The translations under genes and the position numbers were made by a program. Of a stretch of 64,000 nt of DNA, positions 11,836 through 22,003 are shown in pieces (positions within the stretch are counted from its first letter, which is position 1; the number at the start of each line of letters is the position of its first letter). Origin of the DNA: Lucinisca nassula. Taxonomy: Eukaryota; Mollusca; Bivalvia; Lucinida; Lucinidae. The stretch spans positions 64,314,587 through 64,378,586 of the forward strand of contig OY757019.1 of the NCBI GenBank assembly GCA_963580285.1, in the 5' to 3' direction. The notes under the pieces are model-generated. The model had not been told where the DNA came from, searched no databases, and saw only the letters and a list, made by a program, of their open reading frames with translations.

Positions 11836-12110
11836 ACTAAAGCTTTGACTGATTGACTGTTTTAAGTTTAATGACACGTCAACCCTTGTGGGTCATTTTG
11901 TGTCCTCTCAGAGAAACGGAGAAAAGAGGTAGGGGAGATAGTAGAGGATATGAAAGTGAGGGACAGAGGAGAAGAGGCAAATGAATGGAAGGAAGTGTAT
12001 ATAGAAACAGAAGAAATAACATTCCCCCCTCTACCCATACTTGCAGCAAGGACAGTAGGCCTTGTCCAACTGTGAGCCAATATCAGTTGGACACAACAGT
12101 GATGCAAGAT
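11836..12110 (-). mobile_element. Degenerate SINE-like 3' tail
   Basis: On the minus strand the tail reads GACGTGTCATTAAACTTAAA followed by a CAGTCAATCAGTCA-type short repeat, the form of a molluscan SINE/RTE tail. The body is not recognisable and no target duplication was found. Confidence 0.35.
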
Positions 12111-12289
12111 ACACTTATAGAGATTTAATTACAGTATTAATAAATGAATTCTGAGCCAAGGCACAGAAAAGAATCAAGCTGGCATAAACAATTGGCATGC
12201 CTAAATAGCGTTGACATGGATGTAAAGCTCAACACAAACAAACAAATTAACCCTTGCCCTGCTGAGCTTGGATATGCCTTATCTTTCAA

Positions 12290-12530
12290 ACAATGTAGAT
12301 TCTGATCAGATGGCTTCTTGGCTTCTAAAGAAGCCATCTGATCAAGATTTACACTTACATTCAGTTTGTGAATTTATAGGAATAAATCACATCATTTTAA
12401 CCCAGTTTGTGCGGAAAACTTAGAATGGGATACTGGCAACCGGGGATTGGCAAACAGTGAAGGCCCAGATCAGATGCTGCAGAACTTGACGTCTGATCTG
12501 GGCCTACATTGTTTATAAAAGGTTCTGCCA
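12290..12530. repeat. Two short foldback (MITE-like) elements
   Basis: At about 12302-12342 GATCAGATGGCTTCTT is mirrored by AAGAAGCCATCTGATC around a short loop. At about 12450-12520 CAAACAGTGAAGGCCCAGATC is opposed by GATCTGGGCCTACATTGTTT. The second is one of many copies of the CAAACAGTG...GATCTGGG inverted pair in this window. Confidence 0.6.
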
Positions 12531-12948
12531 TTTTCCATATTAGGGGTTGAGGTTGACAAAACAGAGTAGACCTAGAACAGATGGCACAGAATATGGCCTC
12601 TGTCTTATCAAAGTCTACTTTGTTACTTACAGTGTAGGAAATTTTGAGTCAGATGCTGCAGAATGTGGCGTCCAATCGGAATTTACACATTTTGCTTACA
12701 GTACAGAAATGTAAAAGTAATAAGCGAAATGTAAAAAGTCTATACCGCAATTCAGGATCATTTTCCTAGCCTACATTTTGACACAATTGGCCCATCAGTG
12801 CTATCAGTGCTTTGAAATATGCTATTGTTTCCCAAAAAAAAACTGACTTCATAACGAACTTAAGTGTTTATGCTCAAAAATCTAATGTCATTATTTCCAA
12901 AAACAAAACTTAACGTCATTTATATTCAAATACAACAACTCCAGTGGT

Positions 12949-13025
12949 TATCTATGGTGAAATGGTTAAACTACTTGGCTAATAAACCCAGTTTCATTGG
13001 TTCAGTCCCAAGCTTCTCCACACTT
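12949..13025 (+). mobile_element. tRNA-derived SINE head (fragment)
   Basis: TGGTGAAATGGTTAAAC resembles a pol III A box context and GGTTCAGTCCC a B box about 45 bases later. The piece is short, without body or tail, so it is a fragment at best. Confidence 0.4.
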
Positions 13026-13834
13026 GAGGCGTTTTTGATGCCGAGAACCCACATCCTTTGAACACAGTGACTGAATTTAAGAAAAATTTTACAAAATCTC
13101 CACCTAAGTTCTTAAATGGTTCTGCTACATTGAACAAATAGCACATAGACAAAAATAAAAAAAATCATCAAAAGATAATACAACTTGACTCAGGTGAGCG
13201 AATTAGGTCCATCATGGACCTCTTGTTTGTTTTAATCATCGAAAGGGTATTCGGTTTTGATTATTGTTTTATTTTCAGTCAGCACAGTCCTGAATATACT
13301 CCTGATATTTCATTGTTGAATTATCCCAAAATTTAAATTCATTGTTTGAAATGGATGACAGAAGTCTATGTGTGTTTAAAATAGATGACAGTGCTTCTAC
13401 ACAGAATGGTACAATCTACGGTTTAAACGTATCCCTTTCGATTCCAATGATTGTTTACTGCGCAATATTTAAGCCTGTTACTGCAGCAAAGACTAACCCT
13501 TTCAACCCTGAAGCCCAGCACAGATACTAATGCAAACATGTAGTTCCTGATGAGATGGCGCATAATGAGCCACCTTATAGGGGAATATAACTTGTTATCC
13601 TGATAACTGTTTTAAGTTAGATACTATATAAAGTAGAATGGACGTGCCCAAAGTCAGTGATGGTAGAGCCCACGCCGATAACTCAGGGGTGGAAGGGTTG
13701 AAGGGTAAATAAATCAAAGCACTGACAGCACTGATAGGTCGAGTATCTCGTGTAGATTGAAAAAATGGTCCTGAAGGGGAACTTGAACTGTTTCGTTTAA
13801 TCCTTTACCCTAAGCAAACAGTGTAGACCCTGAA

Positions 13835-13880
13835 CAGACATCGCGTTCTGATATGGGTCTACACTGTTTGCAAAACCCAA
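13835..13880. repeat. Palindromic MITE core, CAAACAGTGTAGACCC
   Basis: GCAAACAGTGTAGACCC is opposed by GGGTCTACACTGTTTGC within about 45 bp, giving a compact foldback. The same piece is in copy B at 31975-32030, and relatives occur at 17665, 27990, 41941 and 47229. Confidence 0.75.
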
Positions 13881-13954
13881 CACATGATTGCAGTCCAGAT
13901 TCTACAGATAATTCTCTAAGATGTAAATAACGCGGCTTTTTTTTTTTTTTTTTT

Positions 13955-14460
13955 TTTTAATTGATTTGAGGTTTAACGTCCCCGTCAACACTGTAAAGGT
14001 CATTTTGGAGACGTTGCTTCCAATTTTGTGGGATATGTACCCGATACTGAGATGAAATAACATCTCAAGCCATGTCGACCAATGAAACCAATAGGGTTTA
14101 TAAACATGGACTGTCCGACTTCCACTGCTTTACATGGGCAGGCTTAGTTCCTCTAAGTGGTTTACCAGTCCTCGTAGGGGGTCGGATTTCAGTTCTGCGT
14201 GGTAGCATCATGCAGCCAATCTATTTCTTCAAGCCCCGATGGACGGGGGCCGCCCGACATTGAGATGAAAAGACAACGCAAGCCCTGCCGCCCAATTAAA
14301 CCAATAGGGTTTATAAGCATGGAAGGGCCGACTCGCACCGCTTTGCCTGGGCAGGCGTATATCCTCTTAGCGATTTCCAAGTACTCGTGTGCGGGTCGGT
14401 TTCAGCTCTGCGTGGAAGCATCTGGCCGCCCATCTATTTCTTCAAGCCCCGATCATTGGG
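13955..14460 (-). mobile_element. SINE-like element with a duplicated 5' half
   Basis: On the minus strand this is the 8395-8695 family, with the GACGTTAAACCTCAAATCA tail at 13960-13985. The head-to-body segment (CCAATAGGGTTTATAA to TTCTTCAAGCCCCGAT) occurs twice in a row, near 14085-14240 and 14300-14455. Copy B has the same arrangement at 32110-32610, so the duplication predates the A/B split. T runs flank both ends. Confidence 0.6.
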
Positions 14461-14513
14461 GGCGTTTTTTTTTTTTTTTTTTTTGTAAATGATCCCTACC
14501 TGGATTTCCTAAA

Positions 14514-14830
14514 AAACACGCCTATATAATTTTGACCCCTTAAACCCCACTTTTATATAGTTAAACTGCAGTTAACGGTGACACCCATTATTTTTCCTTA
14601 TTTCTGATTAAAAATAGCCTGTAGATGCCCGTTAGAACCGCCTCGCCGAGGCGATTCTAACGAGTAATCACAATCTATATTTTGAACAGAAATATGATAA
14701 ATATCAGATTTTCTTCTATCTGAAAATTTTCAGTTTTTTTTTTTTTGACGGTAGAATTTTCAATGTATTTGAATAGGTGTTCTTTGGTAAAGAGTGATAG
14801 TCACGTAGCGCAACGTTGAAAGTGTTGTGC
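14514..14830. repeat. Hairpin MITE copy
   Basis: AACACGCCTATATAA on the left and TTTGAATAGGTG on the right bracket a hairpin at 14630-14662 (CGTTAGAACCGCCTC with one mismatch in the other arm). Same family as 63638-63826; copy B holds it at about 32650-32920. Confidence 0.6.
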
Positions 14831-15010
14831 TTAGTAACTTTGGTCGATTGGCAAACAATCGACCCATAAGTGTTTTTGTGTAAGTCTGGGAGGGGTGGAA
14901 TTAACAGTGATATCCGACCTTGTTGGTTACTTCCCATCAGGCACATGACGTAATTGTGACGTCACATCAACGTCGGTGCAACGTCATGACTTTAATGCAA
15001 CGTCACATCT

Positions 15011-15044
15011 ACGTCGGTGCAACGTCGTGACATTGCACCGACGT
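15011..15044. repeat. 12-bp-arm hairpin inside a segment that is inverted in copy B
   Basis: ACGTCGGTGCAA and its complement TTGCACCGACGT are separated by 10 bases. The surrounding segment (about 14960-15140) appears reversed in copy B (about 33088-33240). GACGT repeats are dense here. Confidence 0.8.
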
Positions 15045-15141
15045 TGAGTTGACGTTGCCCTTGCGACGTGTGCCTGCTAGGGAATTGATATTCTCATATT
15101 GATTTAAAACTACAGTATTTAAAACATTCATTATGCAATGA

Positions 15142-15259
15142 GATCGATCCCGGGCTTCTTCAGACTTTCGGATGAGTCTTTAAACCGAGGTCCCGTCTCC
15201 GTATGACCTTAGCTGTTGGTGGGACGTAAAACTAAAACTCACTCACTCACTCACTCACT
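15142..15259 (+). mobile_element. 5'-truncated SINE with (ACTC)n tail and target duplication
   Basis: The insert ends in TGGTGGGACGTAAAACTAAA and an ACTC repeat. It is flanked by CATTATGCAATGA at 15129-15141 and 15260-15272. Copy B (reversed segment near 33095) has one uninterrupted copy of that sequence, so B is the empty site. A tRNA-like head is absent, so the insertion is truncated. Confidence 0.8.
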
Positions 15260-15460
15260 CATTATGCAATGAAAAATGGGACTGAAAATTTAAGTAGAAA
15301 AATATTTTTTCTTTCATCATTCTTTCATTATTTGAGAAAATCAAATAAAAACAAAGTGGGTCATTTTGCGGTTGTTTTAAATTTTTTTTTCGGGATTTCG
15401 GAGCTGGAAAAATGCCAGTACAGGTAAAGTCCCTTGATTTGATATGAGGTATGATGATCC

Positions 15461-15604
15461 CAATTGTCCCGTATGTACAAAGAATCTTTCTTTCGTCGGA
15501 CCATTAGAGAGTGGAATGCTCTTTCCGATTCGATCATTTCCACAGTTGAAGGTGCTGATAATACTGAAGCTAATTTTGCCTCTTTCGTGAGAGCAAGGGA
15601 CTAA
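15461..15604 (+). pseudogene. LINE ORF2 3' fragment
   Basis: Forty-seven codons end in a stop and contain SFFRRTIREWNALSDSII, the conserved late stretch of CR1/Jockey-type LINE proteins (compare SFFPSTIRAWNALSE in the LINE at 26.9 kb). Upstream frames are closed, so only the 3' end of a LINE remains. Copy B lacks this stretch. Confidence 0.65.
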
Positions 15605-16559
15605 CTTCACAGGTCCTGATCTTTGAATGGCATTGGACGTATCCTCAGTAATAATTCCGAATGCTGATTCTGGTATGTGACTTTACCGATGGAGAAGAAT
15701 CAGCATTTCCTAGGGTCATCCCAGAAGGCAAATATAGAGTCACTCACCTCAGAGTGCATAGGACACTTCAGTGTTTTTCACACGGTGCATCGTGACATTG
15801 ACATTTGACCCTTGACCTCGAAAATCTGAAGTGTTCATCATCGCTCCACGGGAAACATTTGTGGAATGTTTGATACTCCAATGATGATAGCTTTGTCTTT
15901 TATCTTGTTCACAATGTTTTCAATGTCAAGTCCATTGTTAACTTGGCATTTGACCCTTGACCTTGAAAATCAATAGGATTTATTCTCTCTCCATGGGGAA
16001 CATTTATGGAAGGCATGATGCTTCTCCGATGATGGCATTGTCTTTAATCCTGTTCACAAGTTTCCGGACACACGGACACACACAAACACCCACACACGGA
16101 CGTATGGTATCGATCGCAACTTTGTTGCGAGGGGAAAATAACGAACAATCATGTAATGTGTCATTGACTGGTGACAGATAGATCTCAAAGCTATAATTCT
16201 GAAGTCATTCAAAATTCCTAAAGTATCCTGTTGCTTATTTGCGGCGAAATGCTCTTTATGACCTGCTCGCGATATTTCATACTCTTGTTCCACCTTCTCT
16301 GTTTATGATTTGTACTGCCCGCAATTGGGAATGGCCTTAGAAAACCTTTCCTATAATGAATCGGTAAGAAAAGGCTCATTCTCATGTATTAGGTCCAACC
16401 CTTTAAAGACATGCACAATTATGAAATCTTTTAATGAAATTAAAGGTAAACTAGATCACGCAGTCGATGGTATACCATCGCAAATACCCGCTTTTTCTAT
16501 GAAAAACACTAATGACTATGTATTAGCTAGCCAAAACTACATATAAGTTAAAAAAAGTT

Positions 16560-17130
16560 GCAAAGAACATTCTAACTGATAAGCAAAGTTTCAGGAGTGT
16601 AACTCTTATAGTTTAGGAGATATGGCAAAGTCATACTTTTTTACCTTTGACCTTGGGTTCATGTTGAGGTCCACCAAAATTATCCCAATTTATCCTATAT
16701 TCCAACGGCCATCTAATATCCAAGTTTCAGAAGTGTAACACCAACAGTTTAGAAGATATGGCAAAGTCATACTTTTTGACTTTTGACCTTGGGGTCATGT
16801 TGAGGTCGAGGTCCCACCAAAAGTATCCCAATTTATTCTATATTCAAAGGGCCATCCAATAACCAAAGTTTCAGAAGTGTAACTCCAATAGTTTAGAAGA
16901 TATGACAAAATCATACTTTTTGAACATTGACCTTGGAGTTATGTTGAGGTCAAGGTCACACCAAAAGGAGCCCAATTTATTCTATATTCCAAGGGTCATC
17001 AAATAACCAAAGTTCCAGAAGTGAAACTCCAATAGTTTAGAAGATATTGCAAAATAATACTTTTTGACCTTTGACCATGGGGCCATGTTGAGGTCAAGGT
17101 CACGCCAAAAGTAGCCCAGTGCCATCTACT
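16560..17130 (+). repeat. ~143-bp tandem array, four units (copy A)
   Basis: Units carry AGTTTCAGAAGTGTAACTCC and GACCTTGGGGTCATGTTGAG near 16590, 16723, 16866 and 17010. Copy B has five such units (34058-34770), so the array gained or lost one after duplication. Open frames here follow the repeat and are not genes. Confidence 0.75.
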
Positions 17131-17389
17131 TTCCATGTATTATCCACAGGCAAAGTTTGAAAAATGTATCTTAACCGGTTTAAGAGGAGATCCATTCGAT
17201 AGAAACTCGACGGGCGTATGTATACACACACACATATACTTACATACATACAGACCCCCGGACTGATAGACACTCGACTCTGACACGAAAACTATATACC
17301 CGATTTTTTTTTCGAAAAAGCAGGTATAAAAAAGTTGTTTTCCGCAGCGCTTCCTCCTTTGCTCCAACATGGAGCAATTTTTTACTTGT

Positions 17390-18317
17390 TTATTCACTGT
17401 CTTGAGTTTCAGGAGTGCACTCTTCCATCACTGAGGTTGGGCTCGTCCATTCTGCTAAATATGGCACCTAGAATTATATTACAGGACCTACACTGTTTGC
17501 ATAAGTATCAGTACCATATTCCAGGGTTGAAAGGGACAGCCTTTCTTTCCAATATTTCTCCACGCAAAGTCTAATATACACCTAAGTTGTAACTGACCTA
17601 GACTTGACCTCGAAAGTCAGACAACCCATTAAGCAGGCTGGTCTTTATGGATTTAATATTGACAGCACTGTTAGAAAACAGTGTAAAACCTGAGCAGACT
17701 ACTGAGCAGACGCCGCATTGATCAATGTATACAGTCTTTGCAAACCTGTCACATAATGCAGCTGATTCATATGAAATGCTGAATCGATTCTCTGAAAGGT
17801 AAGATAAAATCGTCAAGTCGTCTGCTTCAAACGTTTGTTTTGCGCTTTTAGGATAACTAATACGCTTGTACAATTTTGATTACTGCGCCAAACCGGACTA
17901 TATTTTGTGCGGACTCGTATTTCTATGGCGGTCAAAGCCGGAAGAAAGCCAGAAGAAAGCCGGAACTACTTTAAAATCTGCAGGATAGCTAGAGATGACA
18001 GATTGAACCTGTCATTAAAAAGGACAGCATCCAAAGATACATTTCTGCGTCTTCGATAACTGCATTTACACTCAGCGATGTAAAGTGCGTTTGGTCTCTC
18101 AAAACAGGTGTACAAAGCACAGCCATACCATTCGTTACGTGATAATGTGAAAATAATTCTTGTATAATCCAAAATAGAAGTGCAAGATATCTATGCAAAA
18201 CGCCAGATACTTTTTGAAAGACCCCGCAGGAAGTACATGAACGTCATCTGGATAACGTCGCGTTCAGTTTGGTTCCACTGACGTTGCTAAGACTGATATA
18301 CAAGACGCAGCGTAACG
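17390..18317. other. No supported gene
   Basis: Contains a diverged CAAACAGTG-type foldback at about 17665-17745 and a local GCCGGAAGAAAG repeat near 17935. No exon was recognised. Confidence 0.4.
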
Positions 18318-19725
18318 TTGTACGTTTGGCACTTTCCAGTAAATGACGTTGGCACTCAAAAGGTTAAAGAGATAGTATGCACATATACTTTTTTTACTAC
18401 ATTAAAATTCCAACCTTTGGTTAACTCAAATGCACACAAGCTTTTTACTACATTAAAATACCAATCATTTTTAACTCAACTTTTTTTTATCAAAATCTGA
18501 GTTTCCAAAGTGCCAGTGTGACCTTGAAAATGAGGTCAAAATCACCAAAATCTAATCATTTTCCCCGGTCCCAGTTTGGTTAAATTCCACCTACTGATTC
18601 ATGAGAGAGAGAGTGCACACAAAGATGACCTTTCAAGTCTTTATACTGTGGTGACATTGAAAATATGGTCAAGGTCACCAAAATCTAATCCATTCCCTTT
18701 CCTATTCCAATGATGAATCTGTGCTAGTATGATTAAATTTGAGGCATTGGTTAAAGAGACAGCACACAATATTTTTACCACTTTAAGAAATTTTTCAAGG
18801 GAATTGGCCCCTAGCCCTTACTTTTTCTCATGTAGGTTCGCCTTATTGATATCAATGTGTTTGCAAACATTCATCATTGCCTTTTCAAAATATTTGGGGG
18901 AAAAACAAGTGTCACGGACGGACAGACAGACACACGGACGGACGATGTGACCTTGAAAATGAGGTCACGGTCACAAAATCTAATCATTTCTTTCTCCGGT
19001 CCCAGTGATGTATCTGTGGCAGTTTTGTCATATTCCACCTACTGATTTATGAAATAGAGTGCACACAAGGATCTTTTATTAAGTCTTTATACTGTGAAGT
19101 CCTTCAAAATAGGGTCAAGGTCACCGAAATCTAATCATTTCGCTTCCCAATTCCAATGGTGAATATGTGCTAGAATGATCAAATTTGAACCGTTGGTTAA
19201 AGAGATAGTGTGCACACAAGCTTTTACTATATTATGAAATGTTAACTCTAAGAGAATTGGCCACTAGCCCTTACTTTTTCTCATGTAGGTACACCTTATT
19301 GATACCAGTGTGTCTGCAAACATTATGAATGCCTTTTCAAAATATTTGGGATAAAAGTGTTGCGGACGTACGGACGGAGGGATGGTCAGACGGACGGGCA
19401 AAAAGCAAATCTTTTCTTTTGCCCATCCCTGTGACCTATCTGTGTCAGTTTGGTCATATTCCATCTACTGATTCATGAGTGCACACAAAAATCACTTTTT
19501 ACTACATTAAGAATTTTTACAAAGGGCATTATATCAGAATTATCCTCTAGCCATTACTTTTTCTCATGTAGGTACACCTTATTGTGTCTGCAAATTTTAT
19601 GAATATTCATCAATGCCTTTTCAAAATATTTAGTAAAAACCAAAGTGTCGCGGACGGACGGGCGGCAAAGTAAAAACAAAATACCCCAACAAACAAAGTT
19701 TGCGGGGGGTGGGGTATAACTAGAG
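18318..19725 (+). repeat. Large-unit tandem array ending in a hairpin
   Basis: Blocks of roughly 430 bp repeat with CCTTGAAAATGAGGTCA, TTTTCTCATGTAGGT and CTTTTCAAAATATTTGGG, each closing in GGACGGAC runs. The right end carries CCCCAACAAAC / GTTTGCGGGG, a hairpin terminus. This resembles other bivalve tandem-array elements; the left border is not clear. Confidence 0.6.
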
Positions 19726-20764
19726 CTGTTCTCCACTGTGGTCTGTCAGAACAAGCACTGCTCATCAAAGTGCATACATCCTATACGCCAAATGTCTTCT
19801 TTGCAAAGAGTCAGGGGTTTCGAAGCAGGTAAATTGTTTAGAGCGCCTCTTCTAGCACCTTCCCCATGTCAAAGGGGGTGAGCAGTACGTCCTGAAGAGG
19901 TCTGCTCAGTCACTCGGGTCGGCTGTCAAATTCCCCACAATACTTCATCAAGTATTTAACCTGTACTGTGCACATTTTTTGGCTAGGGACTGAAAACTGC
20001 ACTGAATCAGTGTAAGGAAGAGAATGACCGATGAAAATGTTCAATCTCCGATGTTTCTTAATGCTCGTTTAAAATCATTCATTCTAAAAACTCGCCTGAG
20101 GTTCTTAAAACCCCATCATAGATTGCATTAGTCTCCTGTCTGATAATTTAGTCCTTAGGCGCATTTCTTTATTTTTCAGTGAAACAATAAGAGCAATGAA
20201 ATTTATTTAAGCTTCTTCAAACTGAGATTACACTAGATTAGATATCACATTGGTGCAACAGTGCATTAAGGTAATCCAGATTAAGAGAATTAAGCATACA
20301 AAAAAAAGATTAACTTTCAGCTCGGACGCATGTGTGCCGGTGCACGACAAAGACTACAAACTAGCATGTGTAACCACCGAAGACTTAGGTCATTGTGTGC
20401 GCACAGTCTGATCAGTCTTCACTTTTCATTGTGGGTCCCTAAAGATCCATATGTGACTCGAGCGACCAACGAAAACTCTGATCAGACAGCGGGGATGCGC
20501 AGTCGCAACTGAATCTTCGCTGATCGCATGTACCAACTTGTTGCCTTTGCTGTGCTTAAAGACTTAGGTGGCCAAATGTATTTAGATAGCCACCCATTAA
20601 TATTTAAACAGACATCGTGTCTTCGAATAAATTAAAAGGGGAAAAATAGTAAAAAAAATAAAATCTAATAATAATAATTCCGTTTGGAGTTTTCTGGATA
20701 TTCAGTAATGAAATCAATCTAGTAACTAATTATCAATATATTGTCGGAACTTTTGTATAGCAAT
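19726..20764. other. No supported gene; possible upstream region of the claudin-like exon
   Basis: No promoter element is convincing. GATCAGTC/GATCAGAC-type inverted phrases near 20400-20500 may be a decayed MITE. Confidence 0.4.
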
Positions 20765-21269
20765 ATGTGGTATCCATATGAAAAGAAAATGACATTGCAA
20801 AGCCCAAGGTTAAGCCAAAAAAAACCATCGGAACTAGAGCTTTCAAAAATCGACCGTATGTCGGCGACCACCTCCGCAAAAGAACCGTTTTTCGTCGAAG
20901 ATGATCGGAAGTCAAAAATTACGATAGTTTCTCTGAAGTCTGATCGAACAAGCCGCACTGTTCAGACAATGCCACCTGTAATCGAGCAACCACTGAAACC
21001 AAAGCCAACCGGAGCCAAAGCGGCGCTTACGAAAGTCAAGGACAGATTTCGGGAATCATCTATTAAGCGAATCATAGCTTCCGGTCTGACAATAGCCACA
21101 GCGGTACTGCTGACAGCCGGAGTATTTCTTCCGTTTTGGAACGTTTATACAACTACCTCGATAGCCGATGCAACTACAACAGGGTATTACGGCGGACTCT
21201 GGGGTTATTGTTTAGTTGTAACTGGTGCTTCAACAAACTGTAATTCTTATGATGAGACGAATTTAGAAC
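20765..21269 (+). CDS. Claudin/PMP22-like protein, first coding exon
   Basis: The open frame from ATG at 20765 encodes 168 residues plus one base and stops at a consensus donor, GAAC|GTAAGT, so the next intron is phase 1. Residues 1-100 are a charged, Ser/Lys-rich cytoplasmic tail. Residues about 103-123 are a hydrophobic membrane segment. Then W125, GLWGYC at 144-149 and C159 give the W-GLW-C-C signature of the first extracellular loop of claudin/PMP22/EMP-type four-span proteins, where the two Cys form a disulphide. Claudin relatives act at cell junctions or modulate channels; which role applies here is unknown. The long N-terminal tail is unusual for vertebrate claudins. Downstream exons carrying membrane segments 2-4 were not found and may lie beyond long introns. 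Confidence 0.7.
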
Positions 21270-22003
21270 GTAAGTTCATAATTTCACTACAGCCTTAGTA
21301 CCATTAAACTTTACCTAAAATATGAATGTCTGTGGCCCTTTTCCTTGATGTCGCGGTCTTGAGCTGGAGTATTGCAAAATGAATCTTAAACCTTCACCTA
21401 TCAGTATAGCAAATGTGAACCATTTGGAAAATAAGAGCTCTTAAAAGCATAACATAAAATTTCTCAATCCATGATCATCATTAGTATTATTGCTGAATAA
21501 AATTGGACCTATAACAAGCAGCATACCAAATATAAATAAAGTCCATCCTATGTTAAAAACTTTGTAATGTTTTTCTTGAACAACGAGCAGGCGAGCTCAA
21601 TATTTTGGAGCAAATTGGTCTGCCATAAACGAACACTGGACCAACGTACAGTCTTTCAAATCGGAAGCCGCTGTCACTATCCGCTCAAAAGCTGCTATAC
21701 AACCCGATGAAAAAATCCTCCGTGAAATTAAGTTTATTTTACGATCAAGTATTGGAAAATCTGTTTCCTTTATGCACATGTCTAAAGTGTGTTGCAAGTT
21801 TCACTGCCTCAAATACTGTAGGGTGAGTTGTAGTACTATACTTGTACTACAGAGTATGACATACAGACATACTTACGGACAAGGGCAAAACTATACGCAT
21901 CTCCCCACTTCAATGCCTATTGTACTGGATATATGGCAGTATGATTAAACAAGTACAGAGTAATATGGTACCATCAGCATGAAGATGGTTGAAGACACAA
22001 TGA
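21270..22003. other. Intron; one weak exon candidate
   Basis: A plus-strand frame open from about 21592 to 21822 ends at AGG|GTGAGT and could follow the 21269 exon in phase, but its product is hydrophilic rather than a second membrane segment, so it is not called. GTAGTACTATAC (21830-21841) and its reverse complement (22013-22024) bound a 195-bp piece that may be a small MITE. Confidence 0.3.

Larger units (their letters stand above)
9339..13226 (+). mobile_element. Tandem-array, Helentron/pearl-like element 1
   Basis: The element starts AGCTATTGGGATCGC after a T run and ends with CAGGTGAGCG, a hairpin (AGGTCCATCATGGACCT) and CTCTTG before another T run. Copy B keeps the uninterrupted T run at 29123-29128, which fixes both borders. 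Inside, a GTCC microsatellite (about 9357-9395) leads into roughly ten units of about 147 bp (9400-10915); a last partial unit resumes near 13060. Insertion at TT, a 3' hairpin and a central array fit non-autonomous Helentron-type elements such as bivalve pearl elements. Assignment is inferred because no Rep/helicase is present. The 147-codon minus-strand open frame inside is only the array. Confidence 0.65.
9110..17389 (+). repeat. Segmental duplication copy A
   Basis: The stretches 9110-9338 and 13227-17389 match 28911-35027 (copy B) in the same order and orientation. In the 189 bp starting at 13342 and 29243 I count about nine differences. Copy A carries a 3.9-kb tandem-array element at 9339-13226 and a truncated SINE at 15141 that B lacks. 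Copy B carries about 2.3 kb near 29.66-31.93 kb that A lacks. Both copies end at the same place (ATTTTTTACTTG). Confidence 0.85.

Noticed and set aside
13342..13530. 62-codon frame conserved in copies A and B (29243-29431)
   Set aside because: Of about nine base differences nearly all change the amino acid, as expected for non-coding DNA; conservation is due to duplication.
16310..16546. 78-codon frame in copy A
   Set aside because: No domain and not kept as an equally open frame in copy B.
21592..21822. Second exon of the claudin-like gene
   Set aside because: The frame is open and the donor is good, but the product is hydrophilic and lacks a membrane segment; the acceptor is weak.
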